The notes beneath the pieces are model-generated. The model made no database searches, was not told the DNA's origin, and was given only the letters and a program-made list of their open reading frames with translations. Positions 44,822-54,364 of a stretch of 64,000 nucleotides of DNA are shown here, piece after piece (within the stretch, counting starts at the first letter, position 1; every line of letters starts with the position of its first letter). The stretch lies in contig NZ_CP034449.1 of assembly GCF_003952425.1 (NCBI RefSeq), positions 3,534,001 through 3,598,000 on the forward strand. The letters are read 5' to 3'. The position numbers were made by a program, and so were the translations under genes. The DNA is from Mesorhizobium sp. M2A.F.Ca.ET.046.03.2.1. GTDB lineage: Bacteria; Pseudomonadota; Alphaproteobacteria; Rhizobiales; Rhizobiaceae.

Positions 44822-46153
44822 ATGTCCTCGTTTTCGATTGTGAACCACAAAATTGATCCCACGCGAGTGGCAAAAGCACTTAAGCCGGATGGGAGCATGG
44901 ATGACAACGATCGGGTTGAAATTGGGCCGACGGACGTCGCCTTTGCGGAGTGGGCAGCCTTGGGCCTGACCACGCCCAACCTAGATCGTATGCGCAAGAC
45001 CCGTCTTGATCGGATTGTTCTGCAACTCCGCCAAAGAGACTATGCGGGCGTGCTCTGCTTCGACCCGCTGAACATACGATACGCTTCAGATTCCTCGAAC
45101 ATGCACATATGGATCATGCACAATCCGTCACGAGCTGTGTTCGTATCGGCCGACGGCTATGTCGTTCTCTGGGATTTCCATCGTTGCAGCCACCTGTCAA
45201 CCTATCTGCCGCTCATCAACGAAACCCGGGATGGCGGGGCCGGCTTTTACTATTTCGTTGCCGGCGACCAAGAAGAAGCAGTCGCCAAGGACTTTGCCGG
45301 ACAAATTGACGAACTGTTGCGCCGCTCTGGTGGCAAAAACCGTCGTCTTGCCGTCGACAAGATCGAAATCCCCGGCCTTCGTGCGCTAGATGCAGTTGGC
45401 ATCGAGGTTTGCAACGGCATGCAGCTCATGGAGCACGCCAGGGCCATTAAGGGAATCGACGAGATCAACGCCATGCGCTGCTCTCTCGCGACCTGCGAGA
45501 TTGCCGTTGCCAAAATGCGAGAACGTTTGCAGCCCGGCATAGCCGAAACGGAACTTTGGTCGGTTCTTCATGCCGAAAACATCGCACGTGGTGGCGAGTG
45601 GATCGAAACGCGCATTTTAACTTCCGGCCCGCGCACGAACCCCTGGATGCAGGAGGCCGGCCCCCGTCGCATTGTCTCAGGAGACCTCGTCGCCTTCGAC
45701 ACCGATATGGTGGGCCCGTACGGCATGTGTGCCGACTTCTCCCGCACTTGGCACTGCGGTGACGGCCGACCCACCGAAGCACAGCGAAGGCTGCACGACA
45801 TAGCCTACGAGCACGTAGCTGCAAACATGGCTATGCTAAAGCCGGGCGTCTCTTTCACCGAACTCACTCAGCGCAGCCACAAGCTTCCCGCGGATTTCGT
45901 CAAGCAGCGATATGGCGTCATGATGCATGGCATTGGTCTTTGCGACGAATATCCCGCGATTCTCTATCCTGAAGACTTCATCCCGGGAGCATTCGACTAT
46001 GTTCTCGAGCCCGGAATGACCCTGTGCGTCGAGGCTTATATCGGTGCCGTCGGTGGGCGGGAAGGCGTAAAACTGGAAGAGCAGGTGCTCGTGACCGAGA
46101 GCGGAGTTGAAAATCTCACGAGATGCCCGTTTGATGAGGCTTTGGTGGCCTAG
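44822..46153 (+). CDS. M24-fold metalloenzyme closely resembling DMSP lyase DddP
   Basis: A 443-residue protein with an N-terminal creatinase-type domain and a C-terminal pita-bread M24 domain. The stretch DDNDRVEIGPTDVAFAEWAA and LNIRYASDSSNMHIW are characteristic of DddP rather than general Xaa-Pro peptidases. Metal ligands line up as Asp293, Asp295, Asp305, His369, Glu404 and Glu419, each two less than the numbers I recall for Roseobacter DddP; Asp375 and Tyr364 near the active site also match. DddP cleaves dimethylsulfoniopropionate to dimethyl sulfide and acrylate. Activity here is not proven; a betaine-type substrate is possible. Confidence 0.8.
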   Translation: MSSFSIVNHKIDPTRVAKALKPDGSMDDNDRVEIGPTDVAFAEWAALGLTTPNLDRMRKTRLDRIVLQLRQRDYAGVLCFDPLNIRYASDSSNMHIWIMHNPSRAVFVSADGYVVLWDFHRCSHLSTYLPLINETRDGGAGFYYFVAGDQEEAVAKDFAGQIDELLRRSGGKNRRLAVDKIEIPGLRALDAVGIEVCNGMQLMEHARAIKGIDEINAMRCSLATCEIAVAKMRERLQPGIAETELWSVLHAENIARGGEWIETRILTSGPRTNPWMQEAGPRRIVSGDLVAFDTDMVGPYGMCADFSRTWHCGDGRPTEAQRRLHDIAYEHVAANMAMLKPGVSFTELTQRSHKLPADFVKQRYGVMMHGIGLCDEYPAILYPEDFIPGAFDYVLEPGMTLCVEAYIGAVGGREGVKLEEQVLVTESGVENLTRCPFDEALVA

Positions 46154-46538
46154 GGATTTCGGCCGAGTCTCTTCAAATTGTCCAATTCTTGAGAGATCCG
46201 CGGAAAAGCTGTTTGTTGCGCATCTGGCTCAGCACTTTTGCGGAAGTTGGCTTTTCGTTGGTCCAACTCGCCCGCCTACATTCGTAGAAAGGGGGGTGGA
46301 GGCATCCAAGTCCATGGTCGACGCCCTGACCCGCGAGTGCTGTCGATACTCTGACCAGCAGTCGGGCAGTGGCAGCTGTGGCGTCAGATTTGCAGCAAGT
46401 CCGCTGTTAGCCTCCGAACACACGGTCTCTGTTGGGGGTGGCGCATGTGGCCATTCCGCCAAGGATATTGGTCGAATTGCAGGCAATAGCCGGTCAGTGT
46501 CAGGTCACACTGGGTTGGCGCTTCGTGACGACGATTTT

Positions 46539-46690
46539 CGTGTAGCAGACATTTCGCTGAGTGGTTTGCATGCTCTCGATCTTGGCTGGGGACACAACAA
46601 TGTGGAGCTTCGGTGTATGGAGCGCGGATCGGTCGTCATCGTTCGGCGTGTTCGGTGCTCCATGGGGCGGTCAATTCATCTGCTTACGTC
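46539..46690 (+). pseudogene. ATP-grasp ligase fragment
   Basis: VADISLSGLHALDLGWGHNN followed by VELRCMERGSVVI corresponds to VADVSLRCLQALDLHWGPTN and VELRWTAHGPVVI in the intact ATP-grasp protein at 53156-54364. The reading frame breaks after VVI and the rest is missing. The 400 bp between the DddP-like gene and this fragment show no other similarity. Confidence 0.7.
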
Positions 46691-46783
46691 ACAGCCGGGA
46701 CCTGCTTGACAAGAAACCTGAGGCAGCGCGATACTATGAGAAGTCCCTCCTGTCGTGACGGAACGCTATCTCGGAGGATAAAT

Positions 46784-46984
46784 ATGCACTATTCCCTAGA
46801 TATACATGCCGAGGCTGGGCGTTTGTTGGAAGAGAAATGCTGTGCGATTTCCGCCCTACTGATCACGACTCCCCTGGTCGGCTTGCTTTTCGCATTTGCG
46901 TCACAGGGGACAAATCTTTTTGACTCTACTAACCCGGAGAGGGCCTTCCTCCAGAGTTCTTCGATCGTGCTGCCGCCGCGCTGA
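46784..46984 (+). CDS. small ORF with strong ribosome site, unknown
   Basis: A 66-codon frame starting MHYSLDIHAEAGRLLEEK behind TCGGAGGATAAAT. It contains one hydrophobic stretch (ALLITTPLVGLLFAFA). No family is recognised, and the setting between pseudogene fragments argues for caution; it may be the surviving start of a longer gene. Confidence 0.25.
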   Translation: MHYSLDIHAEAGRLLEEKCCAISALLITTPLVGLLFAFASQGTNLFDSTNPERAFLQSSSIVLPPR

Positions 46985-47267
46985 GCAAGTCCAATAAGTC
47001 TGCCACGGATGTAGCTAAGCTGAGCGTCCGACGGAAACGCCCCAGTGTTGATTTTTCGAGCTTTCTCTGACTTGCCTGTCGGAGTCCACCAGAGGCGATC
47101 CGTCGCGACGCAGCCTAGTGCTACTTTGGCAGATTTTTGGCGATGTGGGCATTTTGAGGATTGAACGAAGCCGCTAACGCGGCATTTGGCGGATCGGTTT
47201 GCAGGAACGCTTCTGTTTTGAAGGATCGCGGCTGTTGAAGCGCAATCTGAGAACAGGAGCTACAGAA

Positions 47268-48084
47268 ATGGCCAAGTTGACCCCAGTTCCCCGGCGCATG
47301 ATCGAGGATATGACGATCCGTAATCTGCCGCCGGCCACGCAGCGATCCCCACGTGCATGCCGCGGCGAAGTTTTCGCGCTACTTGGCCGTTCGCCGGACC
47401 GGCTCGGTCTGGAGGACGTGCGCGCCTTCCAAGTTCATTTGATGTCGACCGGAATCTCGTGGCTGCGCTGAACCAGACGGTGTGCGCGCTGCGGTTCCTC
47501 TACGGCGTGACGCTGGGCCATGCCGAGAGTCCGGAGCGGATCGTCTATGCTCGCTCGCTACGCACGCTGCCGGTGGTATTGAGCGCCGACGAAGTCGTGG
47601 CCTTCCTAGAGGCGGTGCCGAGCCTGAAGTGCCGTACGGCCCTGACGACGGCCTAAGAGCAGGTCTCAGTGCTTGGAGACTGTCGGGCTGAAGGTCGGCG
47701 ACATCGACAGCGGTCGCGGGGTGATCCGTGTTGAGCACGGCAAGGGCGACAAGGACCGCACCGTGATGCTGTCGGCGCAGCTTCTGCGCATCTGCGAGTC
47801 TACTGGCGGCTTGGCGAAGCCGCGGGACTGGCTGTTTCCCGCGCGCGGGTGTTATTTGGGCTTGTCGTTCGGCGCGTGCGGCCGCCTAAGCGGGTGACGG
47901 TCCACACGCTCAGGCACAGCTTCGCCACGCATCTTCAGAACGCACCGACATCCGCACCATCCAGGTTCTACTCGGCCACAACAATCTGTCCGGCGGCGCG
48001 CTACGCTAAGGTCTCGAACAGCCTCATCCGACGCACGACAAGCCCGGCTGAACATCGAGGTGCCGCCAGGGTGAGTGGTACCGC
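47268..48084 (+). pseudogene. tyrosine-recombinase (phage-type integrase) gene of an IS91-like element, frameshifted
   Basis: The start MAKLTPVPRRMIEDMTIRNL has an AGGAGCTACAG ribosome site. Later frames give FLYGVTLGH, LPVVLSADEVVAFLEAVPSLK, VGDIDSGRGVIRVEHGKGDKD and HTLRHSFATHLQNAP, the latter carrying the R..R..Y integrase HxxR motif. At least four frameshifts. Such integrases precede the transposase in a group of IS91 elements. Confidence 0.75.
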
Positions 48085-48660
48085 CATGTCGGCGAGACTG
48101 AAGGTGGCGGATATCTTCCGCCGCCATGGCGAAGTATATAGACAGGTTCATGACGGCTATCTAGGCTCGCATCGAGCGGCGTGTGATGAGCGCGATCGAG
48201 CTCTGCCGGACCGCCGAACTGGGCGGCCAGTCTACGGCTGCCGCTCCTGCGGTCGATCCGCGTGGCCTACAATTCCTGTCGCAGCCGGCACAGTCCCAAA
48301 TGCCAGGGTCAGGCCTGCCGGGACTGGCTTGCCGCACGCCAGAATGAACTGCTGCCGGTGCTCTATCACGCAGTGTTCATGCTGCCGGCTGAGGTTGCTG
48401 CGATCCCTTTCACAAGGCGGCACCTTATACGCGGCCGAAACGCCTGCGCGCGAAGCCAATCTCAGGCATTTGGGAGCTGAGATCGGCCTCATCGCGGCGC
48501 TGCATAGCTCTCATCTACCATCCCGCCTGATTGTATCGTACCGGGTGGTGGTGTCTCGCCCGACGGCACACGCTGGATCTCGTGCAGGCCGGGCTCTTTT
48601 TACTCGTGCGCGTGCTGTCGCGCCTGTTTCGCTGGCGCATGACACGGAAGACGCGCTTGT
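48085..48660 (+). pseudogene. IS91-family transposase remnant
   Basis: MSARLKVADIFRRHGEVYRQ opens the frame; later pieces are FNSCR-like text, CPKCQGQACRDWLAARQNE, LLPVLYHAVFMLPAEVAAI and LRHLGAEIGLIAAL, then SPDGTHWISCRPGFF and VRVLSRLFR. These are the zinc-finger and HUH regions of IS91 transposases in several frames. The 3' part is missing. Confidence 0.75.
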
Positions 48661-48739
48661 GATTGACGGCCGGTTCGCCGTCTTTCGCGTTCCCTGTTCG
48701 TCAGGGCTGTGATGCGACGATCGCCATAGGTCGGGCGTT

Positions 48740-49270
48740 CGTCGATCAGGCGGCGACCAGCTCCAAGAGCCCATCGTCATCGGGGTTGCGATAAGGCCCG
48801 CGCGGCTTCACCAGGCGATGCAACTCATGGAGATGGGAACGCGCCGCCCCGAGGGTCTCGGCAACGGCCTTCATCGGGAACCGTCCCTCGGCTGCGACAA
48901 GAGCCGCAAGTTCGGTTTTTTGACTCCGACCTGGCCAGCGCGTCTTTGAGGATCTCCACTTCCATGGTCTTGCGGCCGAGAAGCCGCTCGAGGTCGCGAA
49001 GGCGCTCTTCAAGCCGCCGCACTTCCGAACTCCCGACCACAGATTCGTCCGATCCCACCGCAGCCGTTCCGCCTTCCTTCAATAAACGGCGCCAACGATA
49101 CAAGAGATTTGGCGCCACGCCTCATCGTGCGGCGACAGAGGACACGGTCTCACCCGGAAGGAAACTCTCCTCGATAATCTGCAGCTTCTGTTCGGTCGTC
49201 GTCCAGTGTCGGCGCCGTACCTCCCCGGTGATCAGTTCAATCCGTCGACAGTCGTCAGCCATAAGCCTGT
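48740..49270 (-). pseudogene. IS3-family OrfA and start of OrfB, interrupted
   Basis: Minus-strand OrfA text runs from EEVRRRHWTTTEQK-like sequence near 49260 through a premature stop in the HTH (AAR*GVAPNLLYRWRRLL) to EVRRLEERLRDLERLLGRKT. OrfB begins in another frame with FPMKAVAETLGAARSHLHEL and RGPYRNPDDDGLLELV, then ends at the IS91 remnant. Confidence 0.7.
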
Positions 49271-49486
49271 GCTTGAGGATATCCCCAAGCCTCCCGCGTT
49301 AGGCCGACTGTCCGGCCGAAATGGGGGCCAGTTCAGGATCCGACATTGTTGGCGAACTTCGAACAAAGGAGGTCTGTGCAGTTCTTTCACGACGCCTTTC
49401 TTCGATGAAGAACAGTGTAATGCGAGCCTTCAGGTCAAATGGCATGACGCATGCACAGGGTTGTGCGAGCCGGAAGGAACAAGGCC

Positions 49487-49660
49487 ATGCTGACAGAGAA
49501 CCAGATGAAAGTGCCTGCCGAGATCGTGCCTCGCCAGGAGAATGCCGAAGAGACCCGCCACGTACCTTCGGAGCTCGAGCACGAGGATTTAGCCGATGCG
49601 CGCTGTTGGAATGCAGGCGATCGCCCCTTGCTGACGGGCAGGGTTGGGTCATGCAGTTGA
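49487..49660 (+). CDS. small ORF ahead of second E1 operon, unknown
   Basis: A 57-codon frame MLTENQMKVPAEIVPRQENA with GGAAGGAACAAGG upstream; its stop overlaps the first codons of the E1 alpha gene (ATG 49651). No similarity is recognised. It could be a leader peptide or chance. Confidence 0.25.
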   Translation: MLTENQMKVPAEIVPRQENAEETRHVPSELEHEDLADARCWNAGDRPLLTGRVGSCS

Positions 49661-50634
49661 AGGGCGATCGTAGGCTAGAGGCTTTTCGACGGATGCTTCG
49701 CATCCGCCGATTCGAAGAAGAAGGTAGGCGCCTGTTCAACGGTGGTCAGATCCCTGGTTGGTTTCACACGACCGTGGGTCAGGAAGGCGCTATCGTCGGA
49801 GCAAGCCTCGCCCTCCGGGACGATGACGCCATGACCGGAACACACCGTTCGCATGGCCATCCGATTGCGAAGGGCGCGCATTTGCAGGCGCTTATGGCAG
49901 AACTGATGGGTAAGGAGGGCGGCGTTTGTAAGGGGCGTGGCGGTTCGATGCATTTTGCGGACAGTTCAGTGGGGATTATCAGTGAATCGGGAATCGTCGG
50001 AGGGGGCATTCCTCTTGCCACAGGATGCGCATTTAGCGCCAAGGTGCGCGGCGTCGATCAGGTTACCCTTTGCTTTTTCGGCGACGGAGCAGTGAACCAG
50101 GGCACTTTTCACGAGAGCCTCAACATGGCCTCGTTGTGGAGGCTTCCCGTCATTTATCTTTGCGAGAACAATGGCTATGCAATGACCACCTCCGTAGCAA
50201 CAAGCCACGGACAGCCGGACATTGCCCTACGAGCGGCAGGTTACGGAATTCCAGGAGAAATAGTAGACGGACAGGACGTCAGTGCCGTCTATCAATCTGC
50301 GGCATATGCGGTCACGCGAGCACGCGCGGGGCAGGGACCCACTCTCATAGTGGCCAACACTTATCGGTTCGATGAACACAATATAGGCTTGGCCGTTTCT
50401 GGGGAGCCTTATCGACAGGTCGCAGAAGTCGAGGCACACAAACGCGACCGGGACCCAATTTTGCTATATCGCACTGTGCTGCTCGAAGAGGGTGTAAATG
50501 AAGAGACTCTAGCAACCATCGAGCATGAAGTGGCCCAAGCCGTCACACAGGCCGTACAGTTTGCTTTGGCTAGCCCCATGCCCCGGCCCGAAACGTTGCC
50601 CGACTATATGTTCGTGTCGACCATTGCCCGCTAA
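49651..50634 (+). CDS. thiamine-dependent 2-oxoacid/acetoin dehydrogenase E1 alpha, second copy
   Basis: A 327-residue E1 alpha: THRSHGHPIAKGAHLQALMA, KGRGGSMHFADSSVGI, and the thiamine motif from CFFGDGAVNQGTFHESLN to VIYLCENNGYA. It is clearly diverged from the copy at 28614 (only the core motifs are common). ATG 49651 is used; the frame is open further upstream without similarity. No lipoyl carrier, E2 or E3 follows, so it either shares those of the 28.6-kb operon or acts without them. Confidence 0.88.
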   Translation: MQLKGDRRLEAFRRMLRIRRFEEEGRRLFNGGQIPGWFHTTVGQEGAIVGASLALRDDDAMTGTHRSHGHPIAKGAHLQALMAELMGKEGGVCKGRGGSMHFADSSVGIISESGIVGGGIPLATGCAFSAKVRGVDQVTLCFFGDGAVNQGTFHESLNMASLWRLPVIYLCENNGYAMTTSVATSHGQPDIALRAAGYGIPGEIVDGQDVSAVYQSAAYAVTRARAGQGPTLIVANTYRFDEHNIGLAVSGEPYRQVAEVEAHKRDRDPILLYRTVLLEEGVNEETLATIEHEVAQAVTQAVQFALASPMPRPETLPDYMFVSTIAR

Positions 50635-50653
50635 GGGTGGGCTGGAGGGATTA

Positions 50654-51661
50654 ATGGATGTGAAAGACGATACCCACAGAGACGCAGCCACGCCCGGTCC
50701 CCATATTCAGATGACCTATTTTGAGGCAATCGTGCAGGCCCAGCTAGAGGAAATGCATCGGGATGAGCGCGTTGTATTGTTGGGAGAGGACGTCTCAGTT
50801 CATGGCGGCGGCAAGCTTATCGAATGCTTCGGCAAGAACCGGGTTTGGAACATGCCAATTTCAGAAGGCAGTTTTACGGGACTTGGCATCGGGGCTGCCA
50901 TCAATGGTTTGCGACCGATTGTAGACATTTCAACTGCCAGTTTCATCTATCTCGCTTGTGACCAGATTGTAAACCAGGCCTCAAAATTGCGGTATATGAC
51001 TGGGGGCCAGATAGACATCCCAATCGTCTTTCGCTGCTGTATGTTCTCGACGGGCTCCGAAGCGGCACAGCATGCCGACCGGCCTTACCCGCTTTTTATG
51101 AACGTGCCGGGCCTTAAGATTATCAGCCCGACCAGCGCTGCCGATATCAAAGGCCTCATGAAATCCGCCATTCGCGACGGCGATCCTGTGCTCGTCTTCG
51201 AGGACACCCGCCTCTGGCCTCTCAAAGGCGACGTCCCCACGGATCCGGACCATTTAATCCCAATTGGCAAAGCGGACGTGAAGCGCGAGGGGGAGCACGT
51301 TACCGTCGTTGCCATCGCCGGTGCTATCAGGCCGACCATGGAAGCTGCCAACTACCTCATCGAGGAAGGCATTTCGGTCGAAGTGATCGATCCACGTACA
51401 TTGAAGCCGCTCGATTATGAGGCAATCAAGATGTCAATCGAGAAGACCGGACGGCTGATTATTGTCGAGAACGGACACCGTATCTGCAACGTCGGAAGTG
51501 AAATCGCAGCGGTGATGGCGGAAGAGTCCTTCGATCTTTTGAAGCGACCTATCTTGCGGCTGAGTGCTCCAGATATTCATGTCCCATTCAGTCCGGCTCT
51601 TGAGAAGGACTTTTTTCCAACACGGGACAGCATTGTTGGCGCCATACGACAGTTACTCTGA
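50654..51661 (+). CDS. 2-oxoacid/acetoin dehydrogenase E1 beta, second copy
   Basis: A 335-residue beta subunit (MTYFEAIVQAQLEEMHRDER, MPISEGSFTGLGIGAAINGL, AAQHADRPYPLFMNVPGLKI, EVIDPRTLKPLDYE). Starts at ATG 50654 behind GGAGGGATTA, 20 bp after E1 alpha. Followed 140 bp later by an SDR of the DGGYTC type, the same neighbour type as for the first E1 operon. Confidence 0.9.
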   Translation: MDVKDDTHRDAATPGPHIQMTYFEAIVQAQLEEMHRDERVVLLGEDVSVHGGGKLIECFGKNRVWNMPISEGSFTGLGIGAAINGLRPIVDISTASFIYLACDQIVNQASKLRYMTGGQIDIPIVFRCCMFSTGSEAAQHADRPYPLFMNVPGLKIISPTSAADIKGLMKSAIRDGDPVLVFEDTRLWPLKGDVPTDPDHLIPIGKADVKREGEHVTVVAIAGAIRPTMEAANYLIEEGISVEVIDPRTLKPLDYEAIKMSIEKTGRLIIVENGHRICNVGSEIAAVMAEESFDLLKRPILRLSAPDIHVPFSPALEKDFFPTRDSIVGAIRQLL

Positions 51662-51802
51662 GTTCCCAAAAAACGCATGAATGGAAGTAACACAGCAACT
51701 GCCGTTATCGTCGCAGTAGGAGGTGATAAGACGCGCTTAGAAAAAGAAGGCAGGCCATCAGACGATAGGCGGGAAACATTCCAGAAGGGATAGGGCTTAT
51801 AC

Positions 51803-52564
51803 ATGAGTAAATCATTCATCGATGGCAGATTCGGTCTGAGTGGGAAGACCGCTTTGGTGACCGGCGGAGCACGCGGCATCGGATTGCAAGTCGCGCTTAC
51901 ATTACAAGAAGCTGGCGCCGATATAATTCTCACTGGAAGGGATCGGGTTCGCGTGGCCGCGGCGGCAGATCAGTTTCCAGTCAAGCCTAAAGTCTATCAG
52001 CTCGATGTTAGGGACTCGCAGGCGGTACGCGATCTCGCCGATGGCATCGCCGTTTGCCCTGACATCCTTATTAACAATGCCGGGGTGTCCCGCGCGGCGC
52101 CGACGAAATATACCACCGACGAGGATTGGCGAGCTGTCCTTTCAGTCAACTTGGACGGCCTGTTCTACTGCAGTCGCACCTTCGGCTCTCTCATGGCGGA
52201 GCGCGGTTCCGGCGTGATTGTAAATATCAGTTCGATATGTGGAGATGTTGTCACCCGACAGGAATCCGTAGTCACGGCTTACAATGCGAGCAAGGCGGGG
52301 GTAACTATGGTAACCAAAACCCTTGCTTGCGAATGGGCAAGATCTGGGGTTCGGGTGAACGCAGTGGCGCCTGGATTCGTACAGTCAGAGATGACCGACC
52401 AGTATCCTGTAGAAGTGGTCAGGGCATGGTCTGATCGGACGCCAATGGGCCGCTTCGGCCAACCTCATGAGATTGCATCTGCCGTCCAATTTCTTGCTAG
52501 CGACGCGTCAACCTATATCACGGGAACGGTATTGTTGGTGGATGGTGGCTACACTTGCTGGTGA
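51803..52564 (+). CDS. SDR-family oxidoreductase (gluconate 5-dehydrogenase-like)
   Basis: A 253-residue SDR: TGGARGIGLQVA, NNAGVSRAAP, ISSICGDVVTRQ and the catalytic pair in YNASKAGVTMV. C-terminus DGGYTCW. Closest relative in the window is 33330-34103. Likely in one unit with the second E1 pair. Function unknown; C=O reduction of a small hydroxy/keto compound is the family expectation. Confidence 0.88.
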   Translation: MSKSFIDGRFGLSGKTALVTGGARGIGLQVALTLQEAGADIILTGRDRVRVAAAADQFPVKPKVYQLDVRDSQAVRDLADGIAVCPDILINNAGVSRAAPTKYTTDEDWRAVLSVNLDGLFYCSRTFGSLMAERGSGVIVNISSICGDVVTRQESVVTAYNASKAGVTMVTKTLACEWARSGVRVNAVAPGFVQSEMTDQYPVEVVRAWSDRTPMGRFGQPHEIASAVQFLASDASTYITGTVLLVDGGYTCW

Positions 52565-53031
52565 GATTTTCTATTGGTTAATTCTGGTGGGCCATCCTGC
52601 TGCCTGGGGTGACAAAGCAAGATGATCTACCCATCGAAGTTTCTGTGCGTCGCACTACTTGATCCATAGTTTCGTAGTCAAAAGCACGGTGAACGTCAAC
52701 CGAATCGATGAAGCTATCCAGCAGTTTGGCGGTGCGTTCTTGAGGCCGCTGTAGGTTAGGTGTAAGGCCGTTCACCAAGCTCGTTTGAATGACAGTTCGC
52801 GCGACGAGCAGAAGCTCGTGCATCGTACCTTCTCCCAGACGCTCCCCAGCCAGCTGAGTGATGTAGACACCGGTCATCACCCGTTGCCATGGGATCTCTG
52901 GTCCTTCACCAGGATCGGTGCGGCGGTAACGGATCCCATCATCGCGCCTCTCATTCCCCAGCCGACTTGCGCGAGAAGAATAGGCCTATATTGCGGCAAC
53001 CAAGACACTCTTTTTGGTGGTCATGACGTCA
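52565..53031. other. intergenic region, nothing firm
   Basis: About 470 bp between the SDR and the nod-box-like site. A minus-strand frame of up to 100 codons (52578-52880) has no recognisable similarity and no good ribosome site. Confidence 0.35.
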
Positions 53032-53078
53032 CATCCTGCAACAGATAAATACAACTACTTCACAAGAATTTACCAATC
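53032..53078 (+). promoter_or_regulatory. nod-box-like sequence
   Basis: A 47-bp stretch starts CATCC, has GAT at position 13, CTA near 24-26, ACAA near 31-34 and ends AATTTACCAATC, against the NodD-binding nod box CATCC...GATG...CTATC..AACAATCGATTTTACCAATC (48 bp). The 3' block is nearly perfect; the middle is diverged. It lies 78 bp before the ATP-grasp ATG in the correct orientation. Confidence 0.4.
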
Positions 53079-53155
53079 GCAAACCACGAGCAGTGGTATG
53101 TTGGACGAACTCACGCGCGGAAAAAAACCAGACAAGCTATTCGGAGTCGACAAAC

Positions 53156-54364
53156 ATGAAAAGAAGAGCGCTTATCCTGATCGAGGGTACAAGGAACAAT
53201 GGTCCTCTATATGTCCAAGCGGCCCGAAGTCTTGGCCTGCACTCGATTACCCTGGCGGCTGATCCACTTAGGCACTACTATCATGCCGCAGAAGACAGTG
53301 AGGTAATCTGTGTGGACACATCCAATCTCGATGCGCTGATTTGCGAGTGTGTTCGGCTGCATGCGACCTATGATATTGCTGGGATTACGAGCTCGGAGGA
53401 AGCTGCATATGCGACAGTCGGCATGCTCTGTCGACATTTCAATCTGCCAGGTCCGAACGCCGAATCGGTTGAACGATGCTGCGATAAATTCACTCAACGT
53501 CAGCTGCTTGGGCAAGCCGACATTCCAATTCCTGCCTACGCGTTGGCAACGAATGCGAGCGAGGTTGTAAGCTCTGCCGCTAAAATCGGCTTTCCTGTAA
53601 TTGTAAAACCAGCCACGGACACCGGCGGCAGCGAGGGGGTCCGATTGTGCGGCAGTAGCGAGGAGCTAATCCAGCATACTGCTTATCTATCAAGCAGGTG
53701 GAGTACATGGCAGTCCCCAGCAAGAATATTAGTGGAACAATTTGTGAAAGGCTTTCATTATTGGGTGGAGATGATGGGAGATGACGTCATTGGAATCGCC
53801 TCTCTCGAATTCGGTCCCTCGCCGCATTTCGTATATAATAGATGCGCCTATCCGGCCTTGCTTACCAATGAAGAGGATGAGCGCATCGCCGATGTTTCAC
53901 TGAGGTGTTTACAGGCTCTCGACCTTCACTGGGGTCCGACCAACGTTGAACTCAGGTGGACGGCACATGGGCCGGTCGTCATTGAAGTAAATCCGCGTAT
54001 GTCGGGCTCGCCCGGTGTTGAGCTAGTTGAGCTAGCTTGCGGTATCAATCTTATCCGAGAGCACATTAAACTCGTGATCGGCGATGAGGGCGATTTGCGC
54101 GGAACCCGTTCAGAAACTGCTGCTGCGCAATTCCTAGTTCCTGAACGGGACGGCGTTCTCGATTGGATCGATGGCGTCAGCCGGGCGGCTGCTGTACCTG
54201 GCGTCGCCAAAGTGAAGCTTTACCTTGAACCAAACACCACGATCAAAAGGAGAGGCGATCACCGAGACTTAATCGGATATGTGACCGCCAGCTCGCCTGA
54301 CATCGCTCGGACGGAGGCGATACTTCAGCGGGCCGTCGGCTTAATTGAGTGGTCGGTTACATAG
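53156..54364 (+). CDS. ATP-grasp ligase-like protein
   Basis: A 402-residue ATP-grasp enzyme of the carbamoyl-phosphate-synthase-large-subunit/L-amino-acid-ligase type. Visible parts are an N-terminal pre-ATP-grasp fold (RRALILIEGTRNNGPLY), the ATP-binding VIVKPATDTGGSEGVRLC, ILVEQFVKGFHYWVEM and the metal-binding VVIEVNPRMSGSPGVELV. It should join a carboxylate to an amine or similar nucleophile. The ATG at 53156 is chosen from the start of similarity. Low-GC, less biased codons suggest a different origin. A decayed fragment of a relative lies at 46539. Confidence 0.83.
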   Translation: MKRRALILIEGTRNNGPLYVQAARSLGLHSITLAADPLRHYYHAAEDSEVICVDTSNLDALICECVRLHATYDIAGITSSEEAAYATVGMLCRHFNLPGPNAESVERCCDKFTQRQLLGQADIPIPAYALATNASEVVSSAAKIGFPVIVKPATDTGGSEGVRLCGSSEELIQHTAYLSSRWSTWQSPARILVEQFVKGFHYWVEMMGDDVIGIASLEFGPSPHFVYNRCAYPALLTNEEDERIADVSLRCLQALDLHWGPTNVELRWTAHGPVVIEVNPRMSGSPGVELVELACGINLIREHIKLVIGDEGDLRGTRSETAAAQFLVPERDGVLDWIDGVSRAAAVPGVAKVKLYLEPNTTIKRRGDHRDLIGYVTASSPDIARTEAILQRAVGLIEWSVT

